Below are positions 14,011 to 20,795 of a DNA stretch of 21,943 nucleotides, in pieces. The stretch's first letter is position 1, and every line of letters starts with the position of its first letter. The notes below the pieces were generated by a model, which did no database searches, was not told the origin of the DNA, and saw only the letters and a program-made list of their open reading frames with translations. A program made the translations under genes and the position numbers. Origin of the DNA: Prevotella sp. UBA2755 (GTDB taxonomy: Bacteria > Bacteroidota > Bacteroidia > Bacteroidales > Bacteroidaceae); the NCBI GenBank assembly GCA_002353225.1, contig DEJF01000027.1, forward strand, positions 1 through 21,943, written 5' to 3'.

Positions 14011-16839
14011 ATGAGACTTAGAAAATTGTTTGTTGCCGCACTGATGGTTATCAGTTCCGCAACGATGGTGGCCCAGGAAATGCAGATGCCGCCTATCCCC
14101 GTTGACCCCGCCGTGCGTATCGGTAAACTGGACAACGGATTGACTTATTACATCCGTCACAATGAGTATCCGGAGCATGTGGCTAACTTCTACATCGCTC
14201 AGCGGGTGGGTTCTATCAATGAGGATGAGAGCCAGCGTGGTCTTGCCCACTTCCTGGAGCACATGGCTTTCAATGGCTCTGAGCATTTCAAGGGCAATGG
14301 TATTATCGAGTTCACCCGTTCACTGGGTGTGGAGTTCGGTAGCGACCTGAATGCTTATACGAGTATTGACCAGACCGTCTATCGTGTCTGTGACGTTCCC
14401 ACCAAGCGTGCTACAGCGGTAGACTCCTGTCTGCTGATTCTGAAAGACTGGTCGAACGGTCTTTTGCTGGAGCCGGAGGAGATAGACAAAGAGCGTGACG
14501 TGGTACACAATGAGTGGCGTCTGGGTGAGGGTCCCTCACAGCGTATGCTCCAGCGTGCCCTGCCGAAGGTTTATCCTGGTTCTAAGTATGGTGAGCGCCT
14601 GCCTATCGGACTGATGTCGGTCATCGACAGTTTCAAGCCACAGACCCTGCGTGCTTACTATCAGAAATGGTATCGTCCCGACAATCAGGCTATCATCGTA
14701 GTCGGTGACGTGGATGTAGACCATATCGAGGCAAAAATCAAGGAACTCTTCGGTGGTATCAAGGTAGATCCCAATGCTCCAAAGGTAGTAGCCGAGGCTG
14801 TTCCAGACAATAAGGAGGCTATCTATGTTTACGAGACGGATAAAGAGATGCAGATGGCGAATGTCTTCGTTATGATGAAACATGAGGCTACCAAACCCGA
14901 GGAGAAATCCAGCATGGCATATCTCATTCAGGACTATGCTGTCAACGTTATCTCGCAGATGATCAACCAGCGTCTGTCAGAGATGACACAGGACGAGTCC
15001 TGCCCCTTCTTCCAGGGTTTTGCTGATGACAGCAACTACCTGCTCTCAAGGACAAAGGACTGCTTCGAGTTGATTGGTATTCCCAAAGAGGGTAAGGAGA
15101 TGGAGACCTTGCAGGTGCTCTATCGCGAGGCTAAGCGTGTCCGTGAGTTCGGCTTCACCGCAACAGAGTATGAGCGTGCCAAGGCAGACTATCTGAGTGG
15201 TCTGGAGAAACGTTATACCAACCGCGACAAGCGCAAGAACGATGAGTTTGGCAACGCCTATCGTGACCACTACCTGGACAACGAGCCTATTCCTCCATTG
15301 GATGTGCTCTATCAGACCATGCAGATGATTGTTCCCAATATCCCTGTACAGGCTATCAACCAGATGCTGCCCGAGTTGATTACTCCTACTGACAGCAATC
15401 TCGTAGTTATGATTATGGCTCAGGACAAGGAGGGCAAGGTTCATCCTACTGAGAAAGATATGGCTGCTGCCGTGGCTGCCGCACGTGCTGAGAAGATTGA
15501 GGCATACGTGGACAATGTGAAAGACGAGCCGTTGGTAGATGTTGCTACCATCAAGGCAGGTAAGATTGTCAAGGAGACGGAGAACAAGACATTCGGCTAT
15601 AAGGAACTGACCCTTTCTAACGGTGCTACCGTGATTCTGAAGAAGACCGACTTCAAGGACGATGAGGTGCAGATGCAGGCATTCGCCAAGGGTGGTAAGT
15701 CACTCTATGGTGCTGCCGACTATACCAACCTGAAGGTGTTTGATCAGGTCATCGGTATCAGTGGACTGGGTAACTTCTCCAGCAACGAGTTGCAGAAGGC
15801 ACTCGCCGGTAAGGAGTGTAATGCCGACGCGAGTCTGGGTAACACCCGTCAGTATGTGACGGCTCACTCTACACCAAAAGACCTGGAGACGATGATGCAG
15901 ATGCAGTATCTGTACTTTACGAATATCAATAAGGATGACAAGCAGTTCCAGAACCTGATGACCCAACTTGACATGGCTCTGAAGAACAAGTCATTGTCAC
16001 CTGACGCCGTCTTCTCTGACTCACTGGCTGCCACTAGGTATGCACATAATCCCCGCTTCGCACAGATTGACGTGAAAGACCTGAAGGATATTAACTACGA
16101 CCGTATCCTGGAGATTGCCAAGGACCGTTTCCAGAACGCAGGACAGTTTACCTTCATCTTCTGTGGTAACTTCGACGAGCAGACGATCCGTCCACTGATT
16201 GAGCAGTATATCGCATCCTTGCCCGCTACCAATGCAAAAGCAGAGGACTTCAACGAGATCTTGACCCTTGCCAAGGGTGAGGTGGTTAATCAGTTTAAGG
16301 TAAAGACTGAGTCACCAAAAGCAACAGCCTTTGAGATCTGGTATGCTGATGCTCCTTATACCTTGGAGAACAGCGTAAAGATTGACGCTGTGGGACAGGT
16401 GCTCTCTATGATTTACCTGAAGACGATCCGTGAGGACGAGAGTGCTGCTTACTCTTGTGGCGCCTATGGCCAGTTCAATCTCTCATCTCGTCAGCCCAAA
16501 GCAATGTTGCAGGCTTACTGTCCTATGAATCCCGATAAGTCAGAACTGGCTGTTCGCCTGTTGCATGAGGGTATCGCTAACATGGCGAAGAAAGTTGATG
16601 CCGACCAACTCGCCAAGGTGAAGGAGTATATGCTGAAGCAGATTGACGTGGATGCCAAGAAGAACAATTATTGGATCAATACCATCACGACCTTCAAGGA
16701 TTATGGAATGGATGTTTACACTGACTATAAGAAGACCGTTGAGGCTCTGACCGTAGAGAGTGTACGTGATTTCCTGAATAATGTTATTCTGAAGAGTGGT
16801 AATCATACAGAGATTATCATGACTCCTGAGGCAAAATAA
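14011..16839 (+). CDS. Secreted M16 family zinc metallopeptidase (pitrilysin-like)
   Basis: A 942-residue protein with a signal peptide (MRLRKLFVAALMVISSATMVA, probable cut near AQE). The inverted zinc motif HFLEH is at 80-84 (His80, Glu83, His84), and the third ligand is Glu161 in KERDVVHNEW, the spacing expected for M16. Two halves are visible. The N-terminal half (about 35-500) holds the active site and the region around Trp188/Tyr189-type blocks. The C-terminal half starts near ELTLSNGATVILKK (about 537) and lacks HXXEH, as the non-catalytic half usually does. It would degrade peptides in the periplasm. It has its own -7 element at 13953-13960 and ends before a clear terminator, so it is monocistronic. 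Confidence 0.93.
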   Translation: MRLRKLFVAALMVISSATMVAQEMQMPPIPVDPAVRIGKLDNGLTYYIRHNEYPEHVANFYIAQRVGSINEDESQRGLAHFLEHMAFNGSEHFKGNGIIEFTRSLGVEFGSDLNAYTSIDQTVYRVCDVPTKRATAVDSCLLILKDWSNGLLLEPEEIDKERDVVHNEWRLGEGPSQRMLQRALPKVYPGSKYGERLPIGLMSVIDSFKPQTLRAYYQKWYRPDNQAIIVVGDVDVDHIEAKIKELFGGIKVDPNAPKVVAEAVPDNKEAIYVYETDKEMQMANVFVMMKHEATKPEEKSSMAYLIQDYAVNVISQMINQRLSEMTQDESCPFFQGFADDSNYLLSRTKDCFELIGIPKEGKEMETLQVLYREAKRVREFGFTATEYERAKADYLSGLEKRYTNRDKRKNDEFGNAYRDHYLDNEPIPPLDVLYQTMQMIVPNIPVQAINQMLPELITPTDSNLVVMIMAQDKEGKVHPTEKDMAAAVAAARAEKIEAYVDNVKDEPLVDVATIKAGKIVKETENKTFGYKELTLSNGATVILKKTDFKDDEVQMQAFAKGGKSLYGAADYTNLKVFDQVIGISGLGNFSSNELQKALAGKECNADASLGNTRQYVTAHSTPKDLETMMQMQYLYFTNINKDDKQFQNLMTQLDMALKNKSLSPDAVFSDSLAATRYAHNPRFAQIDVKDLKDINYDRILEIAKDRFQNAGQFTFIFCGNFDEQTIRPLIEQYIASLPATNAKAEDFNEILTLAKGEVVNQFKVKTESPKATAFEIWYADAPYTLENSVKIDAVGQVLSMIYLKTIREDESAAYSCGAYGQFNLSSRQPKAMLQAYCPMNPDKSELAVRLLHEGIANMAKKVDADQLAKVKEYMLKQIDVDAKKNNYWINTITTFKDYGMDVYTDYKKTVEALTVESVRDFLNNVILKSGNHTEIIMTPEAK

Positions 16840-16858
16840 CCAACCTCACTTCATAACC

Positions 16859-16899
16859 AAAACGGCTTGTTTCGTAAAAGAGCAAGCCGTTTTATTTTG
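16859..16899 (+). terminator. Rho-independent terminator after the M16 peptidase gene
   Basis: An 11-bp perfect stem (AAAACGGCTTG at 16859-16869, CAAGCCGTTTT at 16883-16893) has a 13-nt loop and is followed by TTTATTTTG. It begins 20 nt after the M16 stop codon. Confidence 0.9.
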
Positions 16900-16926
16900 T
16901 CATGTCCCGAAAACTCCGTACCTTTG
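16896..16926 (+). promoter_or_regulatory. Candidate metK promoter P1 (TTTG-N19-TACCTTTG)
   Basis: This is the best consensus promoter in the window: TTTG at 16896-16899 and TACCTTTG at 16919-16926, with 19 nt between. The -33 box overlaps the T tract of the M16 terminator. The predicted transcription start would be about 100 nt before metK. Confidence 0.6.
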
Positions 16927-16944
16927 AGACAAGTCTCGAAGGTA
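16919..16944. promoter_or_regulatory. Palindrome over the metK P1 -7 element (candidate operator)
   Basis: Arms TACCTTTGAGAC (16919-16930) and GTCTCGAAGGTA (16933-16944) match at 11 of 12 positions around an AA centre. The palindrome covers the P1 -7 element and its expected start site, so it could be a repressor site or an RNA hairpin. Confidence 0.5.
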
Positions 16945-16972
16945 GGCTGCACCTCGGAAAAATCCAAATAAA

Positions 16973-17004
16973 TTTGGTTTTTCTCTCGATTTGCACTACC
17001 TTTG
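16973..17004 (+). promoter_or_regulatory. Candidate metK promoter P2 (TTTG-N20-TACCTTTG)
   Basis: TTTG at 16973-16976 and TACCTTTG at 16997-17004 are 20 nt apart. The -7 element ends 26 nt before the metK ATG, a normal leader length in these organisms. Confidence 0.7.
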
Positions 17005-17030
17005 CACCCAAATTCAAAACAAAGATAATT

Positions 17031-18290
17031 ATGCCATATTTATTCTCATCAGAATCCGTATCAGAAGGGCATCCCGACAAGGTAGCCGACCAGATTAGTG
17101 ATGCCATACTCGACCAGTTCCTTGCCTATGACGACCGTGCCCGTGTCGCCTGTGAGTCGTTCGTGACGACAGGACAGGTAGTGATTATGGGTGAGGTGCG
17201 CAGTGAGGTGTATATTGACTTGCAGACCATAGCCCGCAATACCATCAAGAAGATAGGTTATACGAAGGCAGAGTACCAGTTTGACGGAAACTCCTGTGGT
17301 ATTCTGACGGCTATTCACGAGCAGAGTGAGGACATCAACCGTGGCGTGGACCGTGAAGATGACGAGGACCAAGGCGCCGGAGACCAAGGTATGATGTTCG
17401 GATATGCTACTAACGAGACAGAGAGCCTGATGCCTGTATCCCTGGACCTTGCCCATCTGCTGGTTCGTACCCTTGCGGAGATCCGTAAGGAAGGAAAGGA
17501 GATGACATACCTACGCCCTGACGCTAAGAGTCAGGTGACTGTCCAGTATAGCGACGAAGGGATCCCCGAGCGTATTGACACTATCGTTGTCTCTACCCAG
17601 CATGACGAGTTTGACACGGATGACGAGCGTATGCTCCAGCATATCAAGGACGATGTGATTCACATCCTGATACCTCGTGTGAAGTCAAAGATACATTCCC
17701 AGAAAGTACTTGCCCTCTTTGGTGACGACATCAAATACTATGTCAACCCAACGGGTAAATTCGTTATTGGCGGTCCTCATGGTGACACAGGCTTGACAGG
17801 TCGTAAGATTATCGTTGACACCTATGGCGGTAAGGGTGCCCATGGCGGAGGTGCTTTCTCTGGTAAGGACTCCTCGAAAGTCGACCGCTCCGCAGCCTAT
17901 GCCGCACGCCATATCGCCAAAAACATGGTGGCTGCCGGTGTCGCTGACGAGATGCTGGTACAGATTAGTTACGCTATTGGTGTGGCAAAACCAATGAATA
18001 TCTATGTGAACACCTATGGGCGCTCAAAGGTGAATATGTCAGATGGCGAGATAGCCAAGAAGATAGAACAACTCTTCGACCTGCGTCCGAAAGCCATTGA
18101 GCGATCCTTGAAACTGCGTCAACCGATGTATTTGGAGACGGCAGCCTACGGACACATGGGACGTCAGTGTGAGGTGGTGAAGAAAACGTTCACCAGTCGT
18201 TATCATGAGACCAAGACGATGGAAGTTGAGTTGTTTACATGGGAGAAACTCGACCGTGTGGGGGATATCAAAAAAGCATTCGGACTCTAA
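17031..18290 (+). CDS. metK: S-adenosylmethionine synthase
   Basis: A 419-residue cytoplasmic enzyme making S-adenosylmethionine from methionine and ATP. The signature GHPDK is at 13-17. GAGDQGMMFGYATNE and GGGAFSGKD, the ATP/phosphate and P-loop-like blocks, are intact. The length fits the longer Bacteroidetes form. The open frame reaches back to 16902, but the ATG at 17031 gives the standard MPYLFSSESVSEGHPDK opening and follows promoter P2. Two candidate promoters and a palindrome lie upstream. I recognise no SAM riboswitch in the leader. The stop codon directly abuts the TTG start of the next gene, so the two are probably cotranscribed. Confidence 0.97.
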   Translation: MPYLFSSESVSEGHPDKVADQISDAILDQFLAYDDRARVACESFVTTGQVVIMGEVRSEVYIDLQTIARNTIKKIGYTKAEYQFDGNSCGILTAIHEQSEDINRGVDREDDEDQGAGDQGMMFGYATNETESLMPVSLDLAHLLVRTLAEIRKEGKEMTYLRPDAKSQVTVQYSDEGIPERIDTIVVSTQHDEFDTDDERMLQHIKDDVIHILIPRVKSKIHSQKVLALFGDDIKYYVNPTGKFVIGGPHGDTGLTGRKIIVDTYGGKGAHGGGAFSGKDSSKVDRSAAYAARHIAKNMVAAGVADEMLVQISYAIGVAKPMNIYVNTYGRSKVNMSDGEIAKKIEQLFDLRPKAIERSLKLRQPMYLETAAYGHMGRQCEVVKKTFTSRYHETKTMEVELFTWEKLDRVGDIKKAFGL

Positions 18291-19310
18291 TTGTTACAGC
18301 AAGACTCTATAGTATCCCAGCAGTCGGTAGTCCCAGAAAGCGACTCCGTAGTCGTTCAGCACCGACCGTTGACACCAGCCCAGGTTTTGAGTTGGTTACC
18401 TCGTGATGCCACTCCTGCCCAACAGGACTCTGCCATCCAGTCACGCTTCAAACCCTCAGAGATTCATTACAGTGAACATCCTGACACCCTTCATTTGCCG
18501 GGGCATCCTCCAGGAGTTGACTTGATGAATGCGGAACTTCCTCAGTATTATAAGGAAGGCTATTTCTCAGAAGACACATTGTTTCATCCGGAGATACAAG
18601 GAGGACGTGTGGGGGTCGCTGGTGACCCTGTACCATATAATGTGCGCAATGATAATATCATTACGTCCTTGCTGTTGGCATGTTTCCTGATTGCTGTCGT
18701 TGCCTTTGGCAATGCCCGTCGCTTTATTATCCGTCAGGCAAAGAATTTCTTCTATGCGCCTCGTGAGGAAAGAACGGAGTTCTCCGAGACCAGTAACGAG
18801 TTTCGTTTCCAGATGTTCCTGGTGGGTGTTACCTGCCTGTTTATTTCCCTACTTTTCTATTTCTACACCTTAAAATATATTGGCGACACATTTGTCTTGC
18901 GCTCGCAATATACATTGATTGCGATATATATGGGAATAACCGTCTGCTATTTCTTGATGAAAGCAGGGTTGTACACCTTGGTCAATCTGGTGTTCTTTGA
19001 TGGTAAAAGAAATCAACAATGGATTAAGTCCATGCTCTTTATCATCTTAGTAGAAGGAGTACTCTTGTCACCTGCTGTCTTGTTGGGCGCTTACTTTGAA
19101 TTGGAGATTAAAAAGGTTACATTTTATGTCATTATAGCACTTGTTTTTGTTAAAATGCTAACGATTTATAAGTGTTATGTTATCTTTTTTCGCCGAAATG
19201 TCGTTCGTTTGCAAATTATTTTGTACTTTTGCACCCTCGAAATAGTACCCTTGCTCGCCTTTTGGGGCGTGCTTGGCATGACAGCGAATAATTTAAAAAT
19301 CAATTTTTAG
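18291..19310 (+). CDS. DUF4271 domain integral membrane protein
   Basis: Up to 339 residues. Residues 1-120 are polar and lack a signal peptide. They are followed by about six hydrophobic segments, near 123-140, 175-193, 207-235, 247-266, 276-300 and 306-330. The membrane part matches the DUF4271 family, which in Bacteroidetes typically lies before the uroporphyrinogen-III synthase gene. The function is unknown. The frame cannot extend upstream, because the metK stop is immediately before it, and the first codon is TTG. The first in-frame ATG is at residue 79, so either TTG is used or the protein is shorter. A -7 element for hemD lies inside its last transmembrane codons. Confidence 0.75.
   Translation: MLQQDSIVSQQSVVPESDSVVVQHRPLTPAQVLSWLPRDATPAQQDSAIQSRFKPSEIHYSEHPDTLHLPGHPPGVDLMNAELPQYYKEGYFSEDTLFHPEIQGGRVGVAGDPVPYNVRNDNIITSLLLACFLIAVVAFGNARRFIIRQAKNFFYAPREERTEFSETSNEFRFQMFLVGVTCLFISLLFYFYTLKYIGDTFVLRSQYTLIAIYMGITVCYFLMKAGLYTLVNLVFFDGKRNQQWIKSMLFIILVEGVLLSPAVLLGAYFELEIKKVTFYVIIALVFVKMLTIYKCYVIFFRRNVVRLQIILYFCTLEIVPLLAFWGVLGMTANNLKINF
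19224..19231 (+). promoter_or_regulatory. -7 promoter element (TACTTTTG) for hemD, inside the DUF4271 gene
   Basis: TACTTTTG is embedded in TTTTGTACTTTTGC, the same core sequence as in the aroQ/xerD promoter repeat. It would give hemD a leader of about 80 nt and let hemD-rnpA-yidD be transcribed apart from metK. Confidence 0.5.
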
Positions 19311-19319
19311 GACACCAAA

Positions 19320-20069
19320 ATGATAAAGAAGATTCTGGTTTCTCAGCCTAAGCCCTCTAGCGAGAAGTCTCCTTACTATGACATCGCTGAGAAGTATGGA
19401 GTAGAATTGGTATTCCGCCCGTTTATCAAAGTAGAAGGAATGACGGCAAAAGAGTTTCGTACGCAGAAAGTGAACATCCTTGACTATACAGCCATCGTGT
19501 TTACCTCGCGTCACGCTATTGATCATTTCTTCACTTTGGCAAAAGAGTTGCGTGTCGCTATCCCTGAGGATATGAAGTATTTTTGTGTAACAGAGACTAT
19601 CTCACTCTATATTCAAAAATATGTGCAATACCGCAAGCGCAAGGTGTTCTTTGGAAATACTGGTAAGATTGATGACCTGATTCCTACTATGGTAAAACAC
19701 AAGCAGGAGAAGTATCTGGTACCTATGAGCGATGTCCATAACGATAGTGTGACCAAGATGCTGGATGCCAAGAAACTGCAACATCAGGAGTGTGTCATGT
19801 ATCGCACGGTAAGTAATGACTTCACACAAGAAGAAGTCAAGACATTCGACTATGACATGCTGATTTTCTTCAGTCCTTCTGGAATAGAGTCATTGACTAA
19901 GAACTTTCCTGACTTCAAGCAAGACAAGATTGCCATTGCTACTTTTGGTCCTGCTACGGCAAAGGCTGTGAAGGATGCAGGCTTACGTCTTGACTTAGAG
20001 GCTCCGTCAGAGAAATACCCCTCGATGACGAGTGCTTTGCAGGATTTCTTGCAGAAGAAACAAAAGTAA
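19320..20069 (+). CDS. hemD: Uroporphyrinogen-III synthase family protein
   Basis: A 249-residue protein with the two-domain HemD pattern: MIKKILVSQPKP at the start, VFTSRHAIDHFF (about 60-71) in the first lobe, and MLIFFSPSGIESL followed by IATFGPATAKAVKDAGL in the second. HemD closes hydroxymethylbilane to uroporphyrinogen III, the branch point to heme, siroheme and cobalamin. The family is poorly conserved, so I read the call from the fold signature and synteny rather than from catalytic residues. It lies 9 nt after the DUF4271 gene and 13 nt before rnpA. No other tetrapyrrole gene is present here, so its pathway role in this organism is open. Confidence 0.85.
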   Translation: MIKKILVSQPKPSSEKSPYYDIAEKYGVELVFRPFIKVEGMTAKEFRTQKVNILDYTAIVFTSRHAIDHFFTLAKELRVAIPEDMKYFCVTETISLYIQKYVQYRKRKVFFGNTGKIDDLIPTMVKHKQEKYLVPMSDVHNDSVTKMLDAKKLQHQECVMYRTVSNDFTQEEVKTFDYDMLIFFSPSGIESLTKNFPDFKQDKIAIATFGPATAKAVKDAGLRLDLEAPSEKYPSMTSALQDFLQKKQK

Positions 20070-20082
20070 TTAAGATATTACT

Positions 20083-20472
20083 ATGGCAGCCCATACGCTC
20101 AAGAAGCGAGAGCGGTTGTGTAGTATGAAACTCACAGACCAACTCTTTAATGGAGCAGGCAGCCATTCCATGGTAGCCTTCCCTTTGCGGGTGGTGTGGA
20201 TGGAGAAAGAACGTGAGGCACAAGAGTCACCCGTACAGGTAATGTTCAGTGTCTCAAAACGTCATTTTAAGCATGCGGTTAAGCGTAACCGTGTCAAACG
20301 GCAGTTGCGTGAGGCTTATCGACTTGCCAAACAACCAATATATGACCAATTAGAGGGAACCGGACGTTCCGTCAGCATAGCGTTCATTTGGCTTGCCAAT
20401 GAATTGTATCATTCGGCGGATGTGGCTGACAGAATGGGAAAACTGATTCAGCGGATGGTAGAGAGACTATGA
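20083..20472 (+). CDS. rnpA: Ribonuclease P protein component
   Basis: A 129-residue basic protein that binds the RNase P RNA and helps cut tRNA 5' leaders. It has the RNR signature KRNRVKRQLREAYR at 67-80, preceded by FSVSKRHFKHAV, both typical of RnpA. It is not next to rpmH, unlike in many bacteria. Instead it sits between hemD and yidD, as is common in Bacteroidetes. Its stop overlaps the yidD start (ATGA), indicating translational coupling. Confidence 0.95.
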   Translation: MAAHTLKKRERLCSMKLTDQLFNGAGSHSMVAFPLRVVWMEKEREAQESPVQVMFSVSKRHFKHAVKRNRVKRQLREAYRLAKQPIYDQLEGTGRSVSIAFIWLANELYHSADVADRMGKLIQRMVERL

Positions 20473-20711
20473 GAACTATCATACATATCATCTCTAAAAC
20501 AATAGCGCGGGTATTGGTGCTCCCTATCCGTTTCTATCAGACAGCCATCTCACCTTATACTCCGCCTTCATGCCGTTTTACACCCACTTGTAGTGAGTAC
20601 GCACGACAGGCACTTCTGAAACATGGTCCGATCAAAGGACTATATCTCGCCATTAGGCGGATATTGAGATGTCATCCTTGGGGTGGCAGTGGGTACGACC
20701 CAGTACCCTAA
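20469..20711 (+). CDS. yidD: Membrane protein insertion efficiency factor YidD
   Basis: An 80-residue protein. It has an N-terminal amphipathic/hydrophobic stretch (about 4-30), the family block SPYTPPSCRFTPTCSEYA (28-45) with Cys35 and Cys41, and RCHPWGGSGYDPVP at the C-terminus with Cys68. YidD assists YidC in inserting inner-membrane proteins. It overlaps rnpA by 4 bp. The next gene, tyrS, starts 84 nt after the yidD stop, beyond a set of phased TCTAGA repeats. Confidence 0.96.
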   Translation: MRTIIHIISKTIARVLVLPIRFYQTAISPYTPPSCRFTPTCSEYARQALLKHGPIKGLYLAIRRILRCHPWGGSGYDPVP

Positions 20712-20728
20712 CCTGTCATCTATAATCA

Positions 20729-20768
20729 TCTAGAGAAATCTAGAACGTTCTAGAACATTCTAGAAATA
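20729..20768. repeat. Four 10-bp phased TCTAGA repeats upstream of tyrS
   Basis: TCTAGA recurs at exact 10-bp steps (20729, 20739, 20749, 20759). The units read TCTAGAGAAA, TCTAGAACGT, TCTAGAACAT and TCTAGAAATA. TCTAGAACGTTCTAGA (20739-20754) is a perfect 16-bp palindrome, and the next pair is nearly so. The spacing puts every copy on the same face of the helix. The function is unknown; operator or RNA-structure roles are possible. Confidence 0.85.
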
Positions 20769-20795
20769 ATAGAGAAAAATAAAATAAAAATAGAA

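Noticed and set aside
16964..16982. CCAAAT-AA-ATTTGG hairpin with T tract as a metK attenuator or SAM riboswitch
   Set aside because: The stem is only six base pairs and A/T rich. It overlaps the P2 -33 box, and I see no conserved SAM-binding core.
20712..20795. T-box leader or tRNA-like structure before tyrS
   Set aside because: No T-box bulge sequence, specifier loop or terminator/antiterminator pair is visible, and the space is too short.
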